From Closterium sp. NIES-65 (taxonomy: Eukaryota; Streptophyta; Zygnematophyceae; Desmidiales; Closteriaceae), in the NCBI GenBank assembly GCA_948144175.1, contig CANXME010001453.1, forward strand, positions 3,162,001 to 3,226,000: 64,000 nucleotides of DNA, read 5' to 3'. Under the pieces are notes generated by a model. The model did not search any database and was not told the DNA's origin. It saw only the letters and a list, made by a program, of their open reading frames with translations. Positions 24,234 through 36,139 of this stretch are shown piece after piece (position 1 is the first letter of the stretch; each line of letters begins with the position of its first letter). The translations under genes and the position numbers were made by a program.

Positions 24234-25259
24234 CGCTTTGCACCGAATCCGCTAACGTTGACGTTCGTTAAAGGCAGCGTCGGAAGCTGGAATAAGGCGC
24301 AGCGCGCACGTCAGCGATCACCAGAGAACATTGTGTTTGAAACACGACGCTCAAACGCGGCGTATGACAGCGATCACCGAAAAGCGTTCTGCACGGCGAA
24401 AGGCGCGCCCAGGAAATAAACCGAAGACTGGGATATAGGTCCGGCTAACGGTCCGCTGTGCGTCGGACGGTGCGGCGGCGGGTGTGGCGGCAAGTGTGGC
24501 GGCGGGTGTGGCGGCGGGTGCGGTGGCGGCGGGATGGTGGAGGGGATGGGTCGGTCGGGACTCGGGGGGGTCGAGGGGTGAGGTGTGGCGGCGGGAGGGA
24601 AGTGGTGGTATTGGAGGGGCTGCTCTGTGAGACAAATGTGAGGTTCAATGAGCTGTGTTCCGCTGAAGATCGGTTCGCTCAGTTTTAGAGAACAGCGCAA
24701 TCTCCATGCAGGCTGCATGAAAATAGAACAGCGCTGACATCGAGTGCGCCACGTCAGAGGGCTCGCACACATGTGTCACGTCAGGTCCTTGTTGGAATTC
24801 TTCGAGAACTTGTCATTCACCAGCACCAGCACTGGCAGAAACCGTACGTTTAGAACGTCTTCGCTATATTTCCGCTAATGGTTGAAACGATGGTCTAGGA
24901 TAATCAAGGTTTATTTCAGGTCGTCATTACCTGAGGTACCCAATTTGCCAATTGCTGATTGGCCGAAGTTTGCCACCCCGATTTCCAATCAGGCCTTCGC
25001 GAAACAGGATTGTCTTTGCGAAGACACATCTCTTCGCACCAGTCTTCCTTGAACAAGCAACATATTCATAATTCCCACATTTATCAAGTAATTTTTTCTC
25101 ATACAATCTTCTAAGGAGCAGGTTCTGCCTTTTCTTGCTTCAAGGACGTCGTTTCTTACCTGAATCTTAACTCAGAAAGCATTTCTTGCAGGTTCCGCTG
25201 ACGCAGCTCATCTAACTAAGATCGTCACAACTCGGATATTGCTTCACGTCGTGGAAACT
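24234..25259. promoter_or_regulatory. Divergent promoter region between CBSX6 and the LRR gene
   Basis: The two genes are transcribed away from this roughly 1-kb spacer, so it should hold both promoters and 5' UTRs. It includes a GGCGGCGGGTGTG-rich stretch at 24470-24540. No specific factor sites can be claimed. Confidence 0.5.
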
Positions 25260-27053
25260 ATGCCTCCTAAGGCCCGATCAAGGAAGGCGCTCGCAGATTC
25301 TGGCGTCAATGTGCCTGACGAACCATCACCGACCAAGTCAACTACTAGTTTGCGCAACCGGACAGTTCCAAGAAAAGAAGGCATTGCTGAAAACAATGCA
25401 ATCGAGGATAAGGCGCTTCCCAGGACACGTGCACAGGCTGCCAGCAAGATACCAACGAGATTATCATCAAGGCCTGACGTTCCTGAGCAGCTCGTGCGTC
25501 AGGAAGCTGTTGGGTCAGGATCTTTTCTGAACCGATTGGATACTCTTGAAAAGGAGTTGGAGGCAACTCGAGCGCGGGTAAAGATGCTGGAAGGGGATAA
25601 CTCAAAGACGCAGGAACAACTAAAGCAGACGCAGGAACTACTGAAGCAGCTGGAAGAGAAGGGAAAGGAAGATCGGAAGTATTATGAAGATAGAATCCGA
25701 AGGTTGAAGGATGAACTTGCATCCGTCAGCCATGGACATGGAGCTCCTGAGGACCGGCAGTCAGACCCGAAATCCGAGGAGAAAACCCAGAATGAGAACA
25801 ATGATCTTGAACTTCAGTCAGCTATGCAACAGGTCGTGCGAGTAATGGTGGAAAAGGTGATAACTACTGTCAAGGATGAGTTGCGCCAAGGCCAAGACAC
25901 GGAAGGCCAGAGATACAAACGGAGAAGAGAAGATTCATGCACACCAAACAGCCAGCAGCAGGTAAGGCCAGTCAGTTTGCATGCGTGTCACCCTGAATCA
26001 TGCAAGCCTTCCAAACCCCAAGTTTGTATTTCTTACCATTATCAGTTTTTTTCGTTGCAGAAAGTTGACAGCCCTAATGCTTCAAGCGCCTTTGGCAGCC
26101 CTCTGGAGAGCCCTAGTGCTACCCCAAGCTCACGAGCTCGAGCAACAGTCAACAAGCATGCAAATATTCATGACGAACACAGCGGCATCTACAGCATCCA
26201 TTTCAAGTCACGGGTTAACGACAAGAATGTGGAGGAAGTGGTCGAGGCCCTCCCTTTGGCTTATCCCGAACGTCTATCTTCCATTACCTCCATTGTTATC
26301 ACTGGCACCCAGTTCGCTCACCCATCTTCCTCGGTTTTCACTGGATCAACGCTATGTCGTGCTGGCCGTCTCCCTGCTCTATCCAGTCTATCCATTTCAG
26401 GCCACGCAATCAGTTACGAGGGTGCAGTTTCTATTGGCAAACTCTCGAGCCTCACGTCACTGGAGCTAAGCAACTGCACAAACATCAACAGCATTACGCT
26501 CTCCAATATGCTCCCTGGTCTCTGCAAGCTGGAGCACTTGGGACTATCCTCCACCAGCGTCAAAGAGGCAGGCATTCGGATCTTGAGTCAGCATCTCTCT
26601 GGAAGCCTCAAATCCCTCAATGTCACCTCATGTGATGGCTTGACAGATGCTGCCTTTGTGCACCTCAGCAGCTGTAAGCGCTTGGAGAAGTTGGAAGCTG
26701 GACACTTGGTGAAGCTCTCAGACGCTGGGCTACTTCAACTTGTTGAACTGCCTCTGAAGCATGTCATGTTAAAGTCATCGTCAAATGTCACAGGAGCTTG
26801 GCTCCAGAAACTGGATGGAGAAGTAATTGATCGCCTCGAGTCGCTTGATCTCAGCCACACAAAGGTGACTGATGATGTTTTGAAGCATCTGGCGGCTGAG
26901 GCCACAGGACTGAAGATATTGAAGGTCCGGTCATGTCCAAGCGTCACACAGCATGGGCTGAAGGACTTTCGCCAGTTGGGAAGGGAGTTGACAGTTGAAA
27001 ACAGTGTGACAGATGCATACGGATTCAGGAGATCATCCCTGATCAAACGTTAA
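25260..27053 (+). CDS. Coiled-coil and leucine-rich-repeat protein
   Basis: Two exons, 25260-25961 and 26061-27053, give 564 residues. The start is the ATG of MPPKARSRK; frames reaching further upstream have no ATG. Residues 1-85 are basic and disordered, with a PPKARSRKAL start suited to nuclear or chromatin targeting, though this is inference. Residues about 90-155 form a strong coiled coil rich in Glu, Lys and Gln. From about residue 300 to the end there are AMN1/F-box-type leucine-rich repeats (for example SLELSNCTNINSITLSNML and SLKSLNVTSCDGLTDAAF). No F-box or other enzymatic domain was seen. The single intron is 99 nt, a multiple of three, and free of in-frame stops, so its retention would insert 33 residues. 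I do not recognise a characterised orthologue. Confidence 0.85.
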   Translation: MPPKARSRKALADSGVNVPDEPSPTKSTTSLRNRTVPRKEGIAENNAIEDKALPRTRAQAASKIPTRLSSRPDVPEQLVRQEAVGSGSFLNRLDTLEKELEATRARVKMLEGDNSKTQEQLKQTQELLKQLEEKGKEDRKYYEDRIRRLKDELASVSHGHGAPEDRQSDPKSEEKTQNENNDLELQSAMQQVVRVMVEKVITTVKDELRQGQDTEGQRYKRRREDSCTPNSQQQVRPVSLHACHPESCKPSKPQVCISYHYQFFSLQKVDSPNASSAFGSPLESPSATPSSRARATVNKHANIHDEHSGIYSIHFKSRVNDKNVEEVVEALPLAYPERLSSITSIVITGTQFAHPSSSVFTGSTLCRAGRLPALSSLSISGHAISYEGAVSIGKLSSLTSLELSNCTNINSITLSNMLPGLCKLEHLGLSSTSVKEAGIRILSQHLSGSLKSLNVTSCDGLTDAAFVHLSSCKRLEKLEAGHLVKLSDAGLLQLVELPLKHVMLKSSSNVTGAWLQKLDGEVIDRLESLDLSHTKVTDDVLKHLAAEATGLKILKVRSCPSVTQHGLKDFRQLGRELTVENSVTDAYGFRRSSLIKR

Positions 27054-27218
27054 CACAATCTGGCAGCTACTGGTATTTGGAAATAGATTGGGAAAAACTT
27101 CAGTTGTGCAACTTTAGACGTATATAGATCTCAATTAGTTATATTGTCTGGAAGGCAGCAAATCAGGTTTCACAAAACATTATCTAAACCAATCAACTAT
27201 TCCCCTTGCCTACAGCAT

Positions 27219-30200
27219 TCACAGCCGAGGGTATGACTCTAGTTTCCTCAGAGCTCCAGCAAACAGAGACTTCACTTGAGAGTACCTCTCCATATCAATA
27301 GGACTCAACCCACTCATTGCCGATGCCATTGCCATCTGCATCCTCTTCCCCATCCCACTCCCTCCAGCCGACCATCTGCCACCACCCATCCCAAACCCAC
27401 ACTCCCCTCCACTGCCTCCCTCCATCCCTTCATCTTCCTCCTCCTCCGACTCTCCATACGAATCACTCCCTTCCATCACATCCTCCATCCCCTCCCCTGC
27501 TTCAAGCCCTCCACCACCAGACCCCATTCCACGGCTGCCTTGCAATCCCTGTAGCGAACCTCCTGCCATACCCGGCATGCCAAGGGACCCTCCCATAACA
27601 GCTCCAGCAGTCCCAGCAGCCGAGCCAGCAGCAGCACCCAAGGCAGATGGGTCATGCGGGATCATGTGATGCTGGTGTGGAAGCATCGGGTGCTGACTGC
27701 TGCTTCCTCCTGCTGCTCCTCCAGCCATGGCTGCTGAGTGCATGTGGGAAGGGTCGCCATAGGGTAGCATGGTACCGTACGGACCCATGCTGCTATGCAT
27801 GCCCCCGGTTGGTGAGTCTTGCTGGGAAGAGGTAAGTGCTCCCCCGTGTTCACCCATCTGGTCTTCAGGTTTAGTCCCAGGGAGGGCTGAACGTGTGGGC
27901 AAGAGGGGAAGCAATCAGGGCAAAGAAGGAAAAATGAGCGAGCAAGAAACGAGGGAGAACCTGAGGTTAGAGAACCTGAGGTTGAAGGGGCAGGAGGAAT
28001 GCTTCAACCTAACTAAATGTTAAGTTAATGATTGCTACAATGAAAAATGAGAAGCCTATTGACAACTTCAACTCGTCCAACAAGTTGCTCCACTCTCTAC
28101 CTCTTAGTTTCTTCTGGATTAACTAACTCAGAGCATACCTCGCTTGCGAGCAGTGGGCAGCTCGTGGCGGCGCTTGAAGCGGTAGAGCCACCCGTCCGAC
28201 ACCTTGAACTCGTCCGGCAGGATGCTCCCCTCTCTACCTATCATACTTTCCCCAGAGCCAGCTATCCCCCACAAAACTCACCTCGCTTGCGAGCAGTGGG
28301 CAGCTCATGGCGGCGCTTGAAGCGGTAGAGCCAGCCGTCCGACACCTTGAACTCGTCCGGGAGGATACTCAGCTCCACTGAGAGCTGTCTGGCCTTGTCC
28401 ACTATCATGGCATCACTGATGTTGGCGTGCATTGAACTCACCTGTTGCAGGAGGAGGAAAGGGACAAGGGAAAAGAGGGAACGGGGGGGATGGGAGACAT
28501 AATCACCTCAGCTCCACCAAGAGCTGCCTGGCCTTGTCCACATCATGGCATCTCTGATGTTGGCGTGCATTGAACTCACCTGGAGGAGGAAAGGGGAAGC
28601 GGATGGGGGGTGTTTGAGTCAGGGGACGAGGGGGAAGGGGAAGCGGATGGGAGGGACAGTGTCAGTTCCACTGGGAGATGCCTGGCCTTGTCCACTAATA
28701 TGACATCGCTGATGTTGGCATGCACTGAGCTGTTTCATCCCCTGTGATAGCAGATTCATGAAATCACTAACACGCATGCACCAACTGCACCCACGCACCT
28801 GTCGGTACCAGTGCGCCAAAGCAGCTTCCATCTGGGGGAACTTGGCCATGCGGCACCGCTTCTGCTTGGCTGCTGCGCCCGAGACCCTTTGCAGTGTTGC
28901 ATCTCCTTTACTAGCAGATTCACAAGATCATTACCATGCCCGCACCAACAGCACCCACCTGTCGGTACCAGTGCGCTAGAGCCGCTTCCATCTGGGGGAA
29001 CTTGGCCATGCGGCACCGCTTCTGCTTGGCTGCTGCGCCCGACACTCTGAGCCACCTGGGCGCGTCCTTGAGAATCTTGGAGACCGTTGTGCGACTGAGC
29101 CTCACTCCATACCGCCTGTACACCTGCATGACGCACAATTGGGGGAACGAGAGGGGATCGGGAGGGGGTGTGACGGATAAGAGAGATAAGAAACCTCTAT
29201 CTGGCAAATTGCCTTCGGTATCTCATTTGTACAAAGCAGCAGCTTTGCTGTTCACGAAAACATTTTAGGGTGGTTGCTTGTTCACCAAATCAACACACCT
29301 GCTGCACCCTCCCTTCCCCTCACCTGCTGCACCCTCCCTTCCCCTCACCTGCTGCACCCTCCCTTCCCCTCACCTGCTGCACCCTCCCTTCCCCTCACCT
29401 GCTCAACCATCTCGTCTTGAGACACGTCCCCCAGCTGCAGCTTCAGCTCGCAAATCTCCTTCTTCACCTGCCCTGTCACCGCCACCCGCCGCCGAACCGC
29501 CGACATGCGGCTCCAAGCCTCGGGGTCAGCTCCGAGCGCCGCCAAGGCTGAGGCTCGGCTGAGCACCAGCGGCTGGTCCAGGGAAGGGACGGCTGAGATC
29601 GCGCCTTCGGATTTCGCCGAGGAACCCATAGCCATTGATGTGGGAGAGAGGTGGACAGGCGTGGGATGGAGAACTGAGACTTGCTGGTTGAGTTGGGAGG
29701 GGAGGACCGAGCCTGGAGGCATGCCGTGCTGCATGGCATGGGGCATGGCATTGGGCATGCCATGTGGCATGCCATGGGGCATGGTGTGGTGCATGGGATG
29801 GTGCATGGGATGCATGGTCATGGGGATGCCTTCTGTTACGGTCATTCCCACAACGTCCGCCCCTTGGGGCATGTGTCCCGGTGCGCCCATGTGCCCTGGG
29901 GGGGGAATGAGCGCCTGCGCGGAGGCCATGTGCCCTGGGGGGGGCATGTGCGCGTTAGGAGCGCCCATGTGCGCCTGCGGGGGGAACATGTGGGGCTGCG
30001 GGGCGCCCATGTGCGCCTGCGGGGGGGGCATGTGCGCGCCCTGCGCCTGCATCTGCGCGGCTGCTGCTGCTGCTTGCATGTGTTCATGCTGATGCTGTTG
30101 CTGGTGCTGCATGTGCATGTGGGGGTGCATGTGCATGGATGGATCCATGTGGGGTTGGGGATAGGGATGTGGTAGCATGTGTTGCTGTTGTTGTTGCTGC

Positions 30201-32259
30201 TGCTGGTTATGCTGTTGCTGCTGGTTATGCTGTTGCTGCTGCATTTGTTGTTGCTGCTGCTGCTGCTGGTTCTGCTGCTGCTGCAACTGCTGATATTCCA
30301 TCTGTCCACTACTATGCTCCATATGCTCGTTCCCAACGTCCATGTATGCATGCCCATGCCCATGCCCATGTACCCCCATGCCCATAGTTTCAGGCGGAGC
30401 TACGTGCGCGGAAAAGCCCCCATCCGCGGGAATATGCGCCCCTGGCGGAAGGCCCATCTGATCCGCTGATGCTGGCGCGCCTAGCCCTGGCGTTGTTTCC
30501 GCCGCCGCTGCAGCTGCCGCTTCCGCTGCTGCTGCTGGTGCTGCCGCTGCTGCAGCTGCTGTTGCTGGTGTTGCCACTGCCGCTGCTGCAGCTGGTGGTG
30601 TTGTTGCCGCTGCCACTGCAGGTGCTGCGGGTGCTGCACCCTCCGTGCTCATCACACCACCATCCGCTCCGCCCGCTTCACTCACACGCATATCGTCACC
30701 CGCTCCCGCTTTCCCCATCGCCTGCGTTCCCCCGTCCCCCCCAACCATTTCCGCATCGGCGATTCCTGCGCCTGCGGCTTCCCCTTCCGCCATTCCTGCC
30801 CCTGCGCTTTCCCCACCTGGCTGCGCGGGTAGCTCCGCGGACTGCTGCGCAGATTGCTCCGCACTGCCTGCAGGAGCCGCAGGGAGCGCAGAATCTTGTT
30901 GCATGGGCTCCGCCTGCGGCGGTTCCGCCTGCGGAGGGCCCGCCTGTGGGGTCTCCGCCTGTTGCGCTTCGAGAGGCTGCGGCGGCACTACCAATTGCGA
31001 CGGCACTACCGGTTGCGACGGCTCTACCGGTTGCGACGGTTCCACCGGCAACTTCTGACTCGACTCCGTCACCTGTGACGGCTGCGGCGGCTGTGGCAGC
31101 GACTGCTCTGCCAGTTGCGGTGGTTCCACGGGCTGCGAAGGGACCGAGTCTGCCACAGCCGGCGAAGAGTCCATGGGTGCTTGCAAGTTTACTGTAGGTG
31201 TTCCCGAGGTAATGGGAGGATCGGACTTGGTGAAGGAAGCTATGCCCGCTGCTCGCTCCTCTCCTCTCTCCGCTTCACCCCCCTTTGCTTTCGCCTCTCC
31301 CTCTACTACAGCGGAAGTGTTTCGATCCGTCGCGTCCTTGACAGCGTGGTTGGCGTCAGCAGTCGGAGCAGTCGAGGAGGGATTCTCAGCCGCGGCTTTA
31401 ACAGGAGTAGGCGAAGCAGAGACACTTTCCGTCTCCATCTGTTTCGTATCCGTTACCATCCGTTTCGTCTCCGTCTTCTCCGTTTCCGTTCTTTCCGTCT
31501 CCATGGCTTCTGCTACCACACCTCCACCCTCGGCATCCGTAGCCGGCCTGTCACCAGGAGCAGCTATGACTTCAGCAGCGTCAATCACGGCGCTACCGTC
31601 AACTACGGCGGTGGTTTCAGATGGCGAAGCAGCAGCAGCAGCAGAAGCAGGTGAGCTACCCTCAGGCCTACGTTCGTCGTCGAGCCTTCTCTCCTCGTCA
31701 CACATCGCCTCGCCTTCCGGCTGCTTGGTACTACCACTCGGTTCGCTCGCGGTCGTCGTGGCGACATCAGCGCCATCGTGAGCGCTTGAGCGTGGAGGTG
31801 ACGCGAGATGGCTGTTCTCGACGGGTGCAGTCTCAACAATGGCACTATTGGCTCCCAATCCTGCAAACACGAAAAATGTAATCAAATATAATAAACCAAA
31901 TAGAAGTACACGATGAGGAGGGAATCAAGCAACTTGACGCTATAATGGCAAGGACATAGCCGCACACGCAGTATTAAAAAAAGAAAATTCGTCACAGTCG
32001 ATGGCAACGAAAAAAGAAGAGTACGACAACAGCATCGAAGTTTACAACTTCAACGATAGAACGATCACGCCTGCAGCTAAAAGATCAGGCTCAAAAGTAG
32101 ACGTTCGCGTTCAGAGCTAGAAATCAGCGTGAAACTTGCACGGGTGTGAGAAAGACGGCGCTAAACTGGCCCTTGGTCGTCTAAACTGAGTCACCAAATA
32201 CCAAACAAGTACAGTTCGAGAATACTAGACAACCATCACTCGCCTGTTGTATCCGACAT
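27219..32259 (-). CDS. Large protein with a CENP-B/pogo-type DNA-binding domain
   Basis: Proposed exons are 32259-32244, 31860-29399, 29123-28959, 28441-28282 and 27886-27219, which close in phase at 1,156 residues. Residues 1-780 are low complexity: Pro/Gln/Ala-rich, with poly-Gln and His-Met-Gly-rich tracts. A conserved part follows: a helix ending VKKEICELKLQLG, VYRRYGVRLSRTTVSKILK (psq-like HTH), then the CENP-B-type HTH with KFPQMEAALAHWYRQ and DEFKVSDGWLYRFKRRHELP. The C terminus is Gly/Met-rich with an acidic patch. No DDE transposase domain follows, so it looks like a domesticated DNA-binding domain, perhaps a transcription factor. The 16-nt first exon requires a GC-AG intron and is tentative. 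The gene converges on the LRR gene 165 bp away. Confidence 0.75.
27887..28281 (-). repeat. Tail copy of exon 4 in the CENP-B-like gene
   Basis: At about 28260-28139 the segment DEFKVSDGWLYRFKRRHELP is repeated nearly unchanged and ends in GTATGC in place of the GTGAGT of the complete exon. The rest of the intron is unremarkable. Confidence 0.85.
28442..28958 (-). repeat. Tandem exon-end copies in intron 3 of the CENP-B-like gene
   Basis: One copy of the tail of exon 3 (KFPQMEAALAHWYRQ plus donor) lies at about 28900-28795. Two copies of the head of exon 4 (MHANISD and KARQLPVEL variants) follow at about 28735-28665 and 28585-28500. Confidence 0.85.
29296..29400 (-). repeat. 25-bp minisatellite that repeats the donor of exon 2
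   Basis: Four near-perfect 25-bp units directly follow the real donor of exon 2. On the gene strand each contains GCAGCAGGTGAGGGG, so each unit recreates an exon-like CAG with a strong GTGAGG donor. Confidence 0.9.
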
Positions 32260-33188
32260 TCTTTTGTTCAGGTTGGCCGCGGAAAGGGAGGGTGATGCTA
32301 GTGAGAGCTCGCGAACCGGCCTAGAGAAGTTCAAAAAGGTTCTTGAAAAGAAGACGAATGTGAGTGAACGAAACCCTCGCTGCAGGAGAGAAGGTTGAAT
32401 TGAAGGTGATGTAAGGAGGAAAGAGGACGTTGAAGGTGATCCAATGGAGGGAGAAAGAAAGCTTCCAAGTTTGAAGGTGATGCAATGGAGGGAGCGGAAC
32501 TGACGAATACGTGACTTGCAGAGATGCGGTTGTGAAGGGTTGAGGGTGATGCAAAAGACGGAATCGAGTTCGTCTTAGTGCGTTTCAGAAAGATGCGTTT
32601 GCGAATGAAAGCGTTTCGATTGACATTCGATACGGTTGGTCAGGGTACTGACGCAAGAACAGGGTCTGACGGACGGTTAGGGAAAAGGCGCGAAACAGAA
32701 CCAGGCCTAGCCTCCTCCCAAACCGGCTGACATGGCTTCACCAGACCATACCATAGCAAGCTCAAGCCTATTTCAGACCGAGAGGATGTTCAGGAATAAG
32801 CGGGACTCGCAGACTTCTAAGTTGTTGCAAAAGCGCACTTCTTCCTCACCGATTTTGGTTTTGGGATCTCGCATTGTCACTTCAATTGTGAGTCTGGAAC
32901 ACGAAAAAAGTACGCTTGGTATCAGCAACTCACGACCGAAATTCCGTCTTGTAAATTTCGCTGTCGTGTGTGGTTCGTGGCTGGTCGTGACCTCGGCCGA
33001 ACCTAGTCTGAGGTGCTGACCCAAACGGCGGCTCAGTGCGTTCCTTTGCGATCAAAAACGGTGAAACTCTGAGCACGGAAGATATTTTCGCAAGCTGAAA
33101 GCTCCCGCCTGGCGTTGGCCCAATGAGAGCATTTCGCCGAGCGAAGTTGGATATTCGTAATTGCTCTGCAGGTTTATCTCATTACAAG
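32260..33188. other. Upstream region of the CENP-B-like gene
   Basis: No gene was recognised. At 32390-32550 an imperfect repeat of TTGAAGGTGATGCAATGGAGGGAG occurs three to four times, followed by unremarkable sequence up to the LTR element. The promoter of the minus-strand gene should lie here. Confidence 0.5.
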
Positions 33189-33193
33189 CAGGG

Positions 33194-33474
33194 TGTTATG
33201 AATCAACTTGCAGAGTGCGCAGTAAAAGGAATATCGAGAATGATTGAGTACTGAATTACTGAATTTCGCAACAATGAAGTAGCGAGGCCTAAATAGAGGA
33301 AAACCTAGCTAGGCGGGGGGTTCGGGTTGGGATGGCTCGGTGATGGTTGCGATTGGAGCGGAGGCCGACTCGGGAGTGGTTCGGTGCGACGAAATAGGAA
33401 GGTCAGGTTCGTCGCGTGACCCTCGGGATGGCCTCGCTAACGAGTGCCTCAGTAAGGATTTGTAAATCCTTACA
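33194..33474 (-). repeat. 3' LTR of the outer element
   Basis: 281 bp with TG...CA ends, preceded by the CAGGG target duplication. Near one end it contains the short inverted repeat AAGGATTTGTAAATCCTT. Confidence 0.95.
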
Positions 33475-35799
33475 CTCTCCCACCTTCTAAATAAGGCAGC
33501 CTTGTACTGAAACAGGCCCCACACTAGCAAGGATTCCGCAGATCTCCTCTTTAGCTGAATCCGACGGCCGAAATGCCTTTGACAATAATTTTGAAAAGGT
33601 TGGAATGTAAGCCGTTGATGAAGTCCGATTTCAATCTGACGGTCGAAGATGAACTGCCCAAAATGAAGTAGAAGTTGGAATGTGGGCCGTAGATCGAGCA
33701 GGTGTAGATCTGACGGTCGAAGACTGACGCGAAAAGAGAAGGAACCTGCTGACGCGAATTCAAACGCGATTGAGCAGGGACCGTTGATCGTGTCGGTGTG
33801 ATCGCGATCGTCCGTCGTGCTGACGCAACCTGACAAACTCAGAAAGGACCAAGAAAAACGCCAAGGAAAGAACAGTGCAGAGCACTTTCTCCCCCCTTCC
33901 AAGAAAGCTGTCCACAGAATCTTCAAAACTGCGCCGAAGTAAAACCCAACAGAACCAGGTGTTAAGTCCCACTGAAAACGAGCATTGAGCGTAGGGGACA
34001 AGGTGAAAACGTGTCGGTGTGGAAAATCGATGACGAAATCAGGTGTGACGTGCCCAAAAAAGTCTTCAAGGGCGAACCCGGGTAAGTAGACCAGAAACCG
34101 TGATGAAAAATCGCCGTTGCTCGAACTGTCGTGATTCCACCGAGAACTTCGGTGGTACTTTCCGCAGCTGCAGCTGGCAGCACCTGACGTGGTTGAGAAT
34201 TAATGCAGTTGTCGTGGGCGGGTCGAAGGCGAGTTGTCGGTAGCAGAGTTGGAATGGTTTCTCCGAGAAATTTGTCGTAATGCGCCGAGAGTTTAAGGGC
34301 AGGGATGAAATTTTACAGCTGTCGCTTCCCCCCGTCACTGTTGTTGCCGCCTTCTTCAGTTCGTCGTAAGTCGTTCGTACCCCTTGAAAACTCCGTGTAG
34401 TTCCCGCGGTGTTGCCCTGCGTAAATGTCGCGCGCGGTTAACCAAACGCCGAATTCTCCTCCGAAATTGTAGCCGCTTCTCGCCGTAAAACCTGTAAAGT
34501 CCCGCGTAAACTTCGAAAATGTCGTTTGAACACAGCCCTGAAAACCCGCAGATGCAGGTGCAGTTCTCCTCCGAAAATCTCGGTCGTACTATAGCCGCCC
34601 ACCCGGTCACCATCAGTTTCCTTCGGTTACCCGACCCCAGCGTGTGGGTTCAATCGAGAACCGGGGACTGCCCTGGGTCTTCCGAGACCGAATTTCACGG
34701 AACCTAGTGGCATCAACGCCGTTGGCCCCGTCGTCGAAACTGCTCCCGCCGATAAGTTTAACTGAAAACCACACAAAACTCCCACTGGCGCTTTGCAGAT
34801 GTTTCACCCATCGCTCGTCGCCGGTAGGTAAATCCGAAAACTTCGGCTGCTCCCACGCTCCCTTTTACTGAAGAATTTCCCGCGGTGTACGTTTAAACAC
34901 CAGTGGGTTCTAGGTATACCCGCCGCTGTGTTTCTTGCCAGGCGACTTAGAAGCGACCCTTCAGGCGAAGTCCCCCAACGACTCAACCGCACTCCAAGAA
35001 GCGAAGAAACACCCTCAGCTTCAACTCTTTTTTTTTTTGGTAGAAATATAACCCCGAAAATTGTGGTTGAGGCTGCAGTCCCGAAGTTATTCTCCGCCGT
35101 ATAGCCCCGACGTTTCCGCCGTTTTTTCCCTGGTACTCCGATGTTCACCCATCTTCATACCCGTCGGAACCACTTAGCGAATCCCATGTATCATTGGCAA
35201 TATACCGCTCGCCGCACCTCCATGTAACAATATCAAACCCTTTCGGGGGTCTACCGAATAGACTCCGAAATTCGCGGTGGATTGGTGCACGGGCTCAACC
35301 TCTCACTCAAGTGATCTGCTGGATCACCCAGAACTTTCCCTCCGTCGTCATTTTTTCGTATTCACCCCCCCACAATTCCGCTTCCCGCCGTTCACCCAGC
35401 GTCCGCTTTTGTCGGATGAGGTATCGTCGTTGTTGCCTGCGCGAACACGGCCCCGGTGGAGAGGCAAAAACTATCGGAGTCGGGACCTTAGTTAAAAGGA
35501 AACTATCGCCCAACCGTTTTGCAGCCCGCCGTGCCTATGACGCCACTAAAATTTCACAGCTTCCCGGTCTCAGCTTCGCCACTGCGCCGTTACCTCGTGT
35601 GTAGACGTCCGGGTCAGGAGAAACCTGTAAACTGCACCGATGTTATCCTCGCAGCTCCCCGACTTTTTCGCGTGTCGTTCACCCAGCCCGCTTTTGTCGG
35701 AGTAGAACAGTGCCGCGAACTCCACTTTTTTTTTTTGTATTTTCTGTACAGCAGTCGAACGAGCACCAATCCAGGTGCCTTTAACCAGCACAGGGTAGG

Positions 35800-35930
35800 T
35801 GTGAGAATAAATGATCAGAATGGAAATGACTAAGCCAGTGTTGGGTACAAATACAACCCTAGAAAGCTGTACCCCATATGTGCTACCCCACTATAGCCTA
35901 CAAACATGTATCAGCTATAATAATCTGACA
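35800..35930 (-). repeat. 3' LTR of the nested Copia element
   Basis: 131 bp, TG...CA ends, no differences seen from its partner at 43078-43208. Confidence 0.95.
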
Positions 35931-36139
35931 CACCCCCATAGGCAAAGTGGGGGAGAACAAGGGGTCACAAGACCAGTCAAGCAAAGCAAAGCAAAGCAAG
36001 CTCAGGGTGGATCACAAAGTCACCACACAGTCCGAGCACAAGAGCAGGGCCAGAGGCCAGTTCACATGCAGGAGTACAGACATATATATAACACTAGACA
36101 AGCAGGAGCAGGTATATATATGTCACAGTACAAGTAAAG

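Noticed and set aside
29505-31781. Several plus-strand ORFs of 130-240 codons
   Set aside because: They are antisense to the Gln/Ala/Pro-rich exon of the CENP-B-like gene; composition mirrors that exon and no domain is seen.
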